Source: 2-12-FULL-40-12 sp964518135
Lineage (GTDB): Bacteria; Patescibacteriota; Minisyncoccia; Minisyncoccales; 2-12-FULL-40-12
Length of the DNA stretch: 36,639 nucleotides
Reading direction: 5' to 3'
NCBI GenBank assembly: GCA_964518135.1
Contig: CAZFEY010000003.1
Coordinates: forward strand, 1-36,639
Shown here: piece after piece, positions 1-7,232 of the stretch
How the letters are laid out: every line of letters begins with the position of its first letter
Position numbering within the stretch: position 1 is the first letter of the stretch
Translations under genes and position numbers: made by a program
Notes under the pieces: generated by a model
Database searches by the model: none
The model's input: only the letters and a program-made list of their open reading frames with translations
What the model was told of the DNA's origin: nothing

Positions 1-253
1 TCGGCCTCATTATCAGCTTTTTATTTATCCCTTGTTGAAGATCGTATATTCTACCTTTTAATAATTGCAGAATATCTTTAGTTTTACTCTCCGGTAAAAC
101 GCTTACAAAAACTCTTGCCTCGATTAAATTAGGTGTGGTTTCTACTCTTGTTACCGTTACTAAAACCCCTGGTGGAAATTCAATTTCCCGCACAATCATT
201 TTTGATAATTCTTCTTTTATTAAAAGATCTACTTGTTGGATGCGCTTAGTCAT
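1..253 (-). CDS. rbfA: Ribosome-binding factor A, 3' end cut by window edge
   Basis: The start codon is at 251-253 and the frame stays open to the left edge, so about 84 N-terminal residues are visible. The protein begins MTKRIQQVDLLIKEELSKM, the usual RbfA opening helix. It continues with a KH-like segment (TVTRVETTPNLIEARVFVSV) that matches the family beta-strand and the A-R-V-F/Y-V-S motif. RbfA binds the 30S subunit and helps mature 16S rRNA. It follows infB by 36 bases on the same strand, a classic infB-rbfA pair. An AGGA ribosome-binding site lies 9 bases before the ATG. The C-terminus lies outside the window. Confidence 0.9.
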   Translation of the reverse strand, partial: MTKRIQQVDLLIKEELSKMIVREIEFPPGVLVTVTRVETTPNLIEARVFVSVLPESKTKDILQLLKGRIYDLQQGINKKLIMRP

Positions 254-289
254 TTTCTATTTTCCTATTTTCTAAATCCTAGCTTCTGA

Positions 290-1828
290 TTACAATTCTT
301 CCTTCCTTTCTTCTTTTACGTAGAGAACCAGAATATCACCCTCTTGAACCCTTACGCCCCCCTCATACAAAAGCCCACACTCCTCTCCTTTTGGTATTTT
401 CGTTACCTCTTTTTTGTTGCGTTGCAAATTAATAATTCTGCCTTCTCCCATCTTTTCTTCGTTCCTAATAATCTCGCAATGTAATTTGTTCCTTGCTTCT
501 CCCTCAACAACTTTACCGCCAATAATTTGTCGATTCTTTTCTGTCAGAAACACTGCTAAAATTTTGATCTTGCCAATATCAACTTTTACAATCTCTATCT
601 CTACTATCTTTTCCATAAGTTTCCTTACCGTCTCAATCAATTCATAAACAATCTCAGAAGTAATAACACGCACCTTTTCTCTCTCGGCTAAGCTTTTTGC
701 AATAGGGCTTGTTTTAACACGAAACGCCAAAATCTTAGAACCTGAACCTTTAGCAAGTTTTACGTCTGTTTCTCCAACTTCTCCAACGGCAGCTCTCAGT
801 ATTTTGAGTTTATATTTTTCCCCTGAAACACTTTTTAAAACTTCCTCAATCGCCTCCAATGAACCTGCCACGTCAGCTTTTATTATCAAGTTAAGCATTT
901 TTTGTTCAGTAGTATCTGGGGCAACAAGCGTTTCTTTTATATTTTCTTTCTCTGGTTTTTCTTCTTGGATATATTTCTCGGCCGCTTCGATATCTGAAAA
1001 AACCTTAAATGTATCTCCAACTTTCGGCACGTCGTTTAGCCCAATAACAACAACCGGCATCGAAGGAGTTGCTTTTTGCAGATTTTCCCCTTTAAAATCT
1101 GATATATTTTTTATTTTGCCAAAAGCAGAAGAGGTGCCAATCACATCACCAGCAGATATGGTCCCTTTAGACACAAGCAGGGTAGCCGTTGGACCTTTTA
1201 ATCGATCCAAATAAGCCTCAATTACTATTCCCTCTGCTTCTCCTGAAATATCGGCTTTCAACTCTTCCATTTCCCCGACCAAGGAAATAACATCCAAAAG
1301 GTCTTCTATTCCTTCCTTGGTGTGCGCTGACAAATCCACAGATGGAATTTTTCCTCCCATAGATTCTACCAAAATACCTTCTTGCGACAACTCTCTTTTC
1401 ACTTTCTGTGGGTCAGCTGTAGATTTATCAATCTTATTAATCGCTACAATGAATGGAATGTTGGCGTCTTTAATGTGCTGAATCGCTTCTTTGGTTTGAG
1501 GCTTTACTCCTTCTTCAGCCGCCACTACCAAGATAGCGATATCTGCAACCTTCGCTCCGCGAGAACGCATTTGAGAAAATATCTCGTGGCCCGGAGTGTC
1601 AATAAAAGTTATTTTTCTTTGCCCGTCCGTAGTTTTAACGGAAGAAGGTTGCCCGTCTACCTCAACCTCATAAGCTCCGATATGCTGAGTAATACCCCCT
1701 GATTCCTTAGATAAAATTTTTAAATCTTTGATCGCTTCCAAAATCGAAGACTTCCCATGATCAACATGACCCATAACAACTACCACCGGAGGTCTAGGCG
1801 CTATTTTTTTATTATTCTTATCTTTCAT
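290..1828 (-). CDS. infB: Translation initiation factor IF-2, short form
   Basis: This is the GTPase that places initiator tRNA on the ribosome. The G motifs are all present: GHVDHGKS (residues 20-27), DTPGHE (77-82), NKID (131-134) and SAHT near 167. Beta-barrel domain II, the IF-2 middle domain and the C-terminal initiator-tRNA-binding barrel (ECGLLYEGG) follow. At 512 residues it is far shorter than E. coli IF-2 (about 890), because the G domain begins only about 15 residues from the start. The N-terminal ribosome-binding domains are missing, as expected in reduced CPR genomes and seen in some other compact bacteria. No clear Shine-Dalgarno precedes the ATG. It is followed by rbfA and probably co-transcribed with it. 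Confidence 0.96.
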   Translation of the reverse strand: MKDKNNKKIAPRPPVVVVMGHVDHGKSSILEAIKDLKILSKESGGITQHIGAYEVEVDGQPSSVKTTDGQRKITFIDTPGHEIFSQMRSRGAKVADIAILVVAAEEGVKPQTKEAIQHIKDANIPFIVAINKIDKSTADPQKVKRELSQEGILVESMGGKIPSVDLSAHTKEGIEDLLDVISLVGEMEELKADISGEAEGIVIEAYLDRLKGPTATLLVSKGTISAGDVIGTSSAFGKIKNISDFKGENLQKATPSMPVVVIGLNDVPKVGDTFKVFSDIEAAEKYIQEEKPEKENIKETLVAPDTTEQKMLNLIIKADVAGSLEAIEEVLKSVSGEKYKLKILRAAVGEVGETDVKLAKGSGSKILAFRVKTSPIAKSLAEREKVRVITSEIVYELIETVRKLMEKIVEIEIVKVDIGKIKILAVFLTEKNRQIIGGKVVEGEARNKLHCEIIRNEEKMGEGRIINLQRNKKEVTKIPKGEECGLLYEGGVRVQEGDILVLYVKEERKEEL

Positions 1829-1870
1829 AATGATAAATTCTGGCAGTTTAGGTTCTAATCTATAAAATAC

Positions 1871-2236
1871 CTATTTGTTATTTATTGCTTTCGCCAAGGC
1901 TTCTTTTTCTTCTGCGGATAACGAATATTCGGAAGCGCCATTGTGAATTGCTTTCCCGTAAACCCTATTGCCGTCTCTAATGTACAGGCTCGTAATAATC
2001 ACCCCCGAATTATTCATGTCTAACAATGCAACAGAAAAGCTATGATCTCCCCCCATATTATCGAACGGATTAAATCTTACCATTCCTATTTTCTGAAAAG
2101 AAAAACGACTTGCCATTTTTAAATCCTTTAATTCGCGCGTAATTTTATCGAAATTACCCTTCAGCGCTTTAAACTGAATCAGCAGCTCATCTATGTTTTG
2201 TGGTTCTTTTTTTTGTTTTCTAAGAAAGTTAAACAT
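1871..2236 (-). CDS. DUF4446 family protein
   Basis: This 121-residue protein matches the pattern of DUF4446: a short N-terminal coiled coil (residues 14-42), then VRFNPFDNMGGDHSFSVALL (about 53-72), then an ITSLYIRDGNRVYGKAI block and the C-terminal LSAEEKEAL helix. In other bacteria this family often has an N-terminal membrane helix. Here the protein begins MFNFLRKQKKE and looks soluble. Its function is unknown. It lies 42 bases upstream of infB on the same strand and may head the infB-rbfA unit. A TAGAAT box 13 bases before the ATG could be a -10 element, but no convincing -35 is seen. Confidence 0.75.
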   Translation of the reverse strand: MFNFLRKQKKEPQNIDELLIQFKALKGNFDKITRELKDLKMASRFSFQKIGMVRFNPFDNMGGDHSFSVALLDMNNSGVIITSLYIRDGNRVYGKAIHNGASEYSLSAEEKEALAKAINNK

Positions 2237-2299
2237 CTTATATTTTTATTCTAAACAACTTACCGGTTTTGCGGCTTACTTAATTCTTTTATGAAACGG

Positions 2300-2386
2300 C
2301 GGCGAGGGTGAGATTCGAACTCACGGTAATCTTGCGACTACAATGGTTTTCGAAACCATCCCTTTCAACCACTCAGGCACCTCGCC
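2300..2386 (-). tRNA. tRNA-Ser (anticodon CGA)
   Basis: Read on the minus strand, acceptor GGCGAGG pairs with CCTCGCC. The anticodon stem ATGGT/ACCAT encloses loop TTCGAAA, giving anticodon CGA for UCG codons. A long variable arm typical of class II tRNAs follows, then a T arm GTGAG-TTCGAAT-CTCAC. The discriminator is G, followed by CCG, so CCA is not encoded and must be added by a nucleotidyltransferase. Confidence 0.95.
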
Positions 2387-2483
2387 ATTGCATATCCCGA
2401 CTCAAAGCTATCTCCTCGATAATTTTACAAAATAAAAAAACAGCGAAAATGTTTCTTAAAAATATCATTTTTATCGCTAAAAC

Positions 2484-2557
2484 TCAACCCGGTAGTAGAT
2501 TTTTGACATTCTTCGAACAATTTCGCGAAGCGAGTCAAAAATTCACTACCGGGTCAA
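2484..2557 (-). repeat. Structured inverted repeat, copy 1 (ACCCGGTAGT family)
   Basis: Two 24-base arms (2484-2507 and 2534-2557) form an imperfect hairpin with a conserved two-base internal mismatch. On the minus strand the interior holds a small hairpin TCGC-TTC-GCGA and a TTCGAA-centred palindrome. The same element occurs in the opposite orientation at 17824-17913 with near-identical arms and a structurally equivalent interior. It lies between tRNA-Ser and the P-type ATPase gene. It could be a REP-like or MITE-like mobile element; no transposase is seen nearby. Confidence 0.8.
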
Positions 2558-2588
2558 CCCATAGCGATCTCTCGCCTCTATTCTGAAA

Positions 2589-2609
2589 GGGCTACTACCG
2601 GTTCAGCCC
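2589..2609 (-). terminator. Weak hairpin after the P-type ATPase gene, possible repeat remnant
   Basis: GGGCT and AGCCC arms flank an 11-base loop just past the ATPase stop codon. On the minus strand a short TTTC follows, so it may be a weak terminator. The loop contains ACTACCGG, matching the inner arm of the neighbouring structured repeat, so it may instead be a decayed end of that element. Confidence 0.35.
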
Positions 2610-2612
2610 CGC

Positions 2613-5195
2613 TTAATGTCTAATCTTATTAATCAGGCTATTGTTTTTTGTTTTTCTGTCGCGTAGAAATCGATAATAAGACAATTTCACCATCTCCGAA
2701 ACAACAAAGTAAATTGCAACAATAACAATTATTGTAATAAGATGCGAAAAGGCAATCGGATGAAAACGGAAAACCAACTGGCCAAATTGGGTGTAGGGCA
2801 AAGCAATGGTAACGGCGAGAGCAATTAGTGAAAACATTATTATCCCATTAGACGGTCTATTGGATGAAAATACCGATCGCTTAGTTCTGATTGAAAACAA
2901 AAAGGCTAACTCTGTAAGAATACTTGCAACAAACCAGTTGGTCTGCAAAACGGCAGGGGAAATTTTAAAGTACAAAGCAAAGAAGATAAAATCAAAGACA
3001 CTACTTACAATACCCAATAAAGTTGCAACGAGCGCAATATCGCGGATATTGTATCTCTGTGGCGACACTATTTCTTCTTCGTCGATATTATCGGTCGCAA
3101 TAGAAATCATCGGAAAATCAGTTAATAAATTTACCAAAAGTATTTGTACCGGCAACATTGGTAAAAATTCGATAAATAACGAACTAATTGCAACTGCGTA
3201 AAAATTACCGAAATTGGACGCTAAAGTTGCTCTTATATATTTTAAAGTGTTGGAGAATATCGCCCTGCCCTCTTTAATTCCGTCTATAATTACATTCAGG
3301 CTCTTTTGCAGTATCACTATATCCGAAGACTCTCTGGCAATATCTGCCGCACTTTGTACAACAATAGAAACACCGGCCACTTTTAACGCCGGGACGTCAT
3401 TAATTCCTTCACCAAGAAAACCTACTGAATTCTTTTCTTGCAGCAAAGAAACAATGTGGTATTTTTGTTCCGGAGAAACTCTCGCGAAAACCGAATATTC
3501 CTCAATCAATTGGTGCTGTTTATCAACCGACCTGTTAACAAAATCAATACCGGTAATTACCTTTCCGGGATCTTCAATAAGGCCAATTTCTTTCGCTACT
3601 TGACCAGCAACTTCTGGCGCATCTCCTGTTAAAATTTTAACCTGCACGCCCAAGTCTTTTGCTTTTTTAATAGCACTGAACGTTGTCGGTTTAATTTTGT
3701 CTTCAAAAGATATAAAACCCTCCAAAGAAAGATTTTCTTCTGCTTTCAAAAGATTGACCGGCTCTTCTAAAAAATCTTTTGATGCTACGGCTAGAACTCT
3801 TTTCCCTTGTTTTCCTTTCTCAACAACCCAAGGCCAATAATTTCGGTTTTGATTATTTTTGTGATTGCATAGTGTCAGAATTTCTCCCGGCTCCCCCTTG
3901 GTAATCAAGACAAATTTTCTTCCTATTTTCACCAAGACAGTATTTCGTTTTCTAAACGGATCAAATGGTATTTCTTTTAGAATAGGGTAAGAAGTTAACT
4001 TTTTTACGTCGTCTTTGTTTAGAGCTAAAAATAAGGCTCTATCGAAAGCATCATCCCCCTTCTCGTCTCCTGCTGTCTGGTTTGCCAAATTTGCCTTAAA
4101 CAATAAGGCCTTGTTATCGCTAAGAGAATTGAATTCTGAAACTTTTAAAATGTTTTCCGTTAAAGTTCCTGTTTTGTCGGTACAAAGAATGTTAATACCG
4201 CCGAGGTCTTCGATGGCGGTCAGTCTTTTGACTACGACTTCCTTTTTTGCCAAACTGATCGCTCCTTTCGACAAAGAAAAAACAGAAACGACAGGTAAGG
4301 CTTCTGGAATAACGGAAATGGCCAAGGCAATGGAGAAAATTAAAAGATCTACTGTGTCTGTGGCTCCTCGCTTGATCAAAATATTAATGGCAAAAACAAT
4401 TATCATGGTAATTGCAACGAGGCGTAATATAAATTTGCTAAAACCGCCGAGTCCCTTAGCAAATTCACTTTCCTTCACAAATCCCTTGGTCAATCCAACA
4501 ATACGACCTATTGCTGATTTATTGCCGATCGCGACAACAACACCAACGCCCGACCCAGACAAAATACTCGTACCATTAAAAACCATGTTTTTAGCTAAAT
4601 GATACTCTTTAATATTTTCGTCGATCTTTTTCTCTCTCTTGTAAACCGGCACAGACTCTCCCGTAAGTACAGACTCATCAACCTGTAAGGCATCTGTTTG
4701 GCACAATCTTAAATCTGCCGGCACCAAATCTCCGGATTTTAACAAGACAATATCCCCAGGAACGATTTCGCGAGTATCAACCTTAATCGCCTTTCCATCT
4801 CTTTTAACTATATCCTTGGTCGCAATATAGGATCTCAATAATTTTAGAGATTTATCAGAACGATATTCTTGATAGAAACCAATCGACGTATTGATGGTTA
4901 TAAAAATAAAAATCAAGGCAGAATCAACAATTTCGCCCAGTAAGAGAGCGAGGATGGCCGCTCCCAACAACAAATACAAAAACGGAGACTTAAATTGTCT
5001 CCATAATATTTCAAACCAAGTAACTGTTTCTGTGGCTAATTCGTTAAATCCGTACTTCTCTAATCGTTTTTTTGCCTCGAATTGCGATAGACCATTCTCA
5101 ATATCGGTATCAAATAGACCTATTGTCTCTTGGGCCGATTTTCCTACAAAATCGAATACCACAGCATTGTTATTGTTCAAAGTTCTTTTATTCAT
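2613..5195 (-). CDS. P-type cation-transporting ATPase (MgtA-like, type P2/P3B)
   Basis: This membrane pump moves cations using a phospho-aspartate intermediate. Counting from the start at 5195, it shows an N-terminal cation-ATPase domain, an actuator motif TGES (178-181), an intramembrane PEALP motif (297-301) and the phosphorylation loop DKTGTLT with Asp340. A hinge variant GEGINDVPAL and six C-terminal membrane segments containing LPVQILLVNLLTDFPMISIA follow. The TDNIDEE ending of that segment resembles magnesium ATPases, but Ca2+ or other cation pumps of the P2 class are not excluded. A longer frame reaches 5249, but its extra residues (MGSSPTGSTT) are tRNA-Ala read as protein, so the ATG at 5193-5195 is chosen. 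The usual GDG of the hinge motif is GEG here. Confidence 0.9.
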   Translation of the reverse strand: MNKRTLNNNNAVVFDFVGKSAQETIGLFDTDIENGLSQFEAKKRLEKYGFNELATETVTWFEILWRQFKSPFLYLLLGAAILALLLGEIVDSALIFIFITINTSIGFYQEYRSDKSLKLLRSYIATKDIVKRDGKAIKVDTREIVPGDIVLLKSGDLVPADLRLCQTDALQVDESVLTGESVPVYKREKKIDENIKEYHLAKNMVFNGTSILSGSGVGVVVAIGNKSAIGRIVGLTKGFVKESEFAKGLGGFSKFILRLVAITMIIVFAINILIKRGATDTVDLLIFSIALAISVIPEALPVVSVFSLSKGAISLAKKEVVVKRLTAIEDLGGINILCTDKTGTLTENILKVSEFNSLSDNKALLFKANLANQTAGDEKGDDAFDRALFLALNKDDVKKLTSYPILKEIPFDPFRKRNTVLVKIGRKFVLITKGEPGEILTLCNHKNNQNRNYWPWVVEKGKQGKRVLAVASKDFLEEPVNLLKAEENLSLEGFISFEDKIKPTTFSAIKKAKDLGVQVKILTGDAPEVAGQVAKEIGLIEDPGKVITGIDFVNRSVDKQHQLIEEYSVFARVSPEQKYHIVSLLQEKNSVGFLGEGINDVPALKVAGVSIVVQSAADIARESSDIVILQKSLNVIIDGIKEGRAIFSNTLKYIRATLASNFGNFYAVAISSLFIEFLPMLPVQILLVNLLTDFPMISIATDNIDEEEIVSPQRYNIRDIALVATLLGIVSSVFDFIFFALYFKISPAVLQTNWFVASILTELAFLFSIRTKRSVFSSNRPSNGIIMFSLIALAVTIALPYTQFGQLVFRFHPIAFSHLITIIVIVAIYFVVSEMVKLSYYRFLRDRKTKNNSLINKIRH

Positions 5196-5224
5196 TGAAT
5201 TTATTAAGAGAGATTTTAACGTTG

Positions 5225-5296
5225 TGGACCCAGTGGGACTCGAACCCACGATCTTTAGTATGCCATACTAACGCTTTTCCTCTAAGCTATGGGCCC
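5225..5296 (-). tRNA. tRNA-Ala (anticodon GGC)
   Basis: Minus-strand acceptor GGGCCCA pairs with TGGGTCC and includes the G3:U70 wobble that marks alanine tRNAs. Anticodon stem TTAGT/ACTAA encloses ATGGCAT, giving GGC. The T arm contains GTTCGAGTC. Discriminator A is followed by CAA, so CCA is not encoded. It lies downstream of tRNA-Arg(CCT), probably in one transcript. Confidence 0.95.
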
Positions 5297-5349
5297 ATGC
5301 CCTAAAAATATTTCGATCCTTCCCTCCCGCCAGCCTGACTCGTTTGTTG

Positions 5350-5421
5350 TGTCCCCACCAGGAGTCGAACCCAGATCTATTCCTTAGGACGGAATTGTTC
5401 TATCCATTGAACTATGGGGAC
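5350..5421 (-). tRNA. tRNA-Arg (anticodon CCT)
   Basis: Minus-strand acceptor GTCCCCA pairs with TGGGGAC. Anticodon stem ATTCC/GGAAT encloses GTCCTAA, giving CCT for AGG codons. The T arm contains GGGTTCGACTCC. Discriminator A is followed by CAA, so CCA is not encoded. It is the first gene of a two-tRNA group with tRNA-Ala. Confidence 0.95.
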
Positions 5422-5433
5422 GTCAGACGAGTC

Positions 5434-5467
5434 AGATAGAGTAGGGATGAGACTACTTTGTCTATCT
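5434..5467. repeat. Inverted repeat upstream of tRNA-Arg(CCT)
   Basis: AGATAGAGTAG (5434-5444) pairs with CTAC plus TCTATCT (5453-5467), leaving a 4-base TTTG bulge. It lies in the leader region between the minus-strand tRNA pair and plus-strand htrA. It may be a processing signal of the tRNA transcript or simply a stable hairpin; its role is unknown. Confidence 0.4.
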
Positions 5468-5517
5468 AAGCCAGGGGCTCGTTCTGTTATTATTTTACAA
5501 CCTATCACGATTCTTGA

Positions 5518-5546
5518 TTGTTTTCAATTATTCTCAATGATATAAT
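5518..5546 (+). promoter_or_regulatory. Promoter of htrA, probably leaderless
   Basis: TTGTTT (5518-5523), a 17-base spacer and a perfect TATAAT (5541-5546) precede the ATG at 5555 by only 8 bases. Transcription would start about 1-3 bases before the ATG, leaving no room for a ribosome-binding site. Confidence 0.75.
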
Positions 5547-5554
5547 GCTTTCAT

Positions 5555-6583
5555 ATGGCTAATGAATACTCCGTTGTAGAATTGGCAAAGAAAATTTGCC
5601 CTGCAGTTGTCACCGTCGTTATTTCTAAAAACTTACCGAAAGTAGGCGGTTTTTATTTTCTTCCCTTTGAAGGTGAAAACTTTATTATGCCCCAGATAGA
5701 AAAAGGCAAGGAGGAAAAGACGAAAATTGGAGGTGGTTCTGGATTTATCGTTTCTCCAGACGGCTACATCTTAACAAGCCAACATGTCGTCGCAGACCCC
5801 GAAGCAAGCTACACAATAATAGCCGAACCAACAAAACAATATCCGGCAAAAGTCATTTGCCGCGACCCTATCAATGATATTGCCATACTAAAAATCGAGG
5901 CCAGAAACCTTCCTTGTCTTGAATTGGGAGACTCTGAAAGAATAGAGCTTGGGGAGCAAGTTATTGCCGTGGGCAATCCGCTAGGAGAATTCCACGATAC
6001 AATCTCTTTGGGGATTGTGTCTGGGCTATCAAGGCTCATTACGGCTTTCGGTGGCCTTTCTCAAAGCACAGCAAGGCTAAAAGGACTTATTCAAACCGAT
6101 GCAGCTATAAATCCAGGCAACTCTGGGGGGCCACTAGTTAATATGTCCCGGCAGGTAATCGGCATTAATACCGCCATGATAATGGGAGCCCAAAACCTTG
6201 GCTTTGCCATACCCATCAACTACGCTAAAAAAGATCTAGAGGAAGTAAAAAAATACGGCAGAATAAAAAGGCCTTTCTTGGGTATTAAATATATAATAAT
6301 AAATAAAGCAATGTCCAAGCAGAATAAACTCCCTGTTGATTATGGCGCTTTGATAATCAGGGAGAGGTTGGGCGAATCTGCCGTAGTGCCAGGATCTGCC
6401 GCAGAAAAATCTGGCATTACGGAATTCGATATTATATTAGAAGTGCAAGGAGAAAAAATTGATGAAAAAAATTCTCTAACGGACGTTTTGGAAAAATTCA
6501 AGATTGGCGATGAAATTAATTTAAAAATCTTAAGAAAAAAGAAAGAAATCGCCACAAAGCTAAAACTAGAAGAAAAAAGGTAA
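5555..6583 (+). CDS. htrA: Trypsin-like serine protease with PDZ domain (HtrA/DegP family)
   Basis: This 342-residue protein is an HtrA-type protease and chaperone for damaged or misfolded proteins. The catalytic triad is visible as His77 (TSQHVV), Asp108 (NDIAIL) and Ser190 (PGNSGGPL). One PDZ domain follows from about residue 250 (GSAAEKSGITEFDIILEVQG). No signal peptide or membrane anchor is visible at the N-terminus, which begins MANEYSVVELAKKICPAVV, so it appears cytoplasmic or exported by an unrecognised route. The expected location in other bacteria is the envelope. The gene is monocistronic: it has its own promoter and a strong hairpin terminator. Confidence 0.93.
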   Translation: MANEYSVVELAKKICPAVVTVVISKNLPKVGGFYFLPFEGENFIMPQIEKGKEEKTKIGGGSGFIVSPDGYILTSQHVVADPEASYTIIAEPTKQYPAKVICRDPINDIAILKIEARNLPCLELGDSERIELGEQVIAVGNPLGEFHDTISLGIVSGLSRLITAFGGLSQSTARLKGLIQTDAAINPGNSGGPLVNMSRQVIGINTAMIMGAQNLGFAIPINYAKKDLEEVKKYGRIKRPFLGIKYIIINKAMSKQNKLPVDYGALIIRERLGESAVVPGSAAEKSGITEFDIILEVQGEKIDEKNSLTDVLEKFKIGDEINLKILRKKKEIATKLKLEEKR

Positions 6584-6603
6584 CAGAGAAATATTAAACG
6601 ATT

Positions 6604-6629
6604 AAAACTGGGTCTTGTCCCAGTTTTTT
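6604..6629. terminator. Bidirectional terminator between htrA and spoU-like gene
   Basis: AAAACTGGG (6604-6612) pairs with CCCAGTTTT (6619-6627) around TCTTGT, followed by a T run on the plus strand and a shorter one on the minus strand. It ends htrA and lies at the stop codon of the convergent methyltransferase gene, so it can serve both. Confidence 0.85.
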
Positions 6630-7104
6630 ACTTGCGGCGATTCCTTAATTGACACAAAGCAATTCCCGCAGCTACTGCCACATTAAGAGATTCTTTTTTG
6701 CCGAACATTGGTATAGAAACTCTGCTATCAACCATTTCTAAAATCTTCTTACTAATACCGTTAGTTTCACTACCTACGATTAAAGCCATTGGAAAAGATG
6801 GTTTATAATTAGGAAGCGAGATAGATTTTTTGCCGGTTTCCAGCGCAACGACACAAACACCTTCAGATCTTAGTTTTTTAATAAGAACATGAGTCTGCCA
6901 ATATTTTTCCCAAGGAATCCATTTTTCAGCACCTAAAGCAACTTTAGAAATTTCTTTCCGTGGCGGAAAACCCGTATAACCACACAAATAAACTTTTTTC
7001 ACCCCAAACACATCGGCACAACGGAAAAGCGCGCCAACATTAAACAAACTACGTATATTTTGAGCTATTAAATAAATATCTTTCTGTTTTGATTCTCTAG
7101 GCAT
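6628..7104 (-). CDS. SpoU/TrmH-family RNA 2'-O-methyltransferase
   Basis: This is a SAM-dependent methyltransferase of the SPOUT class acting on rRNA or tRNA ribose. All three SpoU motifs are present in 158 residues: motif 1 NIRSLFNVGALFRCADVFG (17-35), motif 2 ALIVGSETNGIS (about 112-123) and motif 3 IPMFGKKESLNVAVAAGIAL (about 132-151). There is no N-terminal substrate-binding domain, so it is a minimal catalytic version resembling TrmL or TrmH cores; the exact substrate cannot be told. An extended -10-like TGGTAGGGT ends 12 bases before the ATG, implying a very short leader. Confidence 0.9.
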   Translation of the reverse strand: MPRESKQKDIYLIAQNIRSLFNVGALFRCADVFGVKKVYLCGYTGFPPRKEISKVALGAEKWIPWEKYWQTHVLIKKLRSEGVCVVALETGKKSISLPNYKPSFPMALIVGSETNGISKKILEMVDSRVSIPMFGKKESLNVAVAAGIALCQLRNRRK

Positions 7105-7116
7105 AGCAATAAATTT

Positions 7117-7151
7117 ACCCTACCAAAATACCTCCCTTTTGAGGAGGTATT
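7117..7151 (-). promoter_or_regulatory. Terminator hairpin joined to an extended -10 box (module C)
   Basis: On the minus strand AATACCTCC (7143-7151) and GGAGGTATT (7127-7135) form a 9-bp hairpin, followed by TTTTGG and TAGGGT (7117-7122). It ends the 7233-8231 gene and appears to start the methyltransferase gene. The same hairpin, T tract and GGTAG box layout recurs at 8269-8298 and 9357-9386. Confidence 0.6.
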
Positions 7152-7232
7152 GTCTGGATCGGATATCGGATGACGTTAGAACCTGTTCTTAAACATGAAC
7201 ATGTCAAAATAACACCTTGTAGCCCGTAGACG

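Noticed and set aside
2484..2557. Integron attC site
   Set aside because: The arms do not contain the GTTRRRY/RYYYAAC core sites, and no integrase gene is nearby.
5196..5249. N-terminal extension of the P-type ATPase to 5249
   Set aside because: The extra residues are tRNA-Ala translated as protein (MGSSPTGSTT). The ATG at 5195 fits the family N-terminus.
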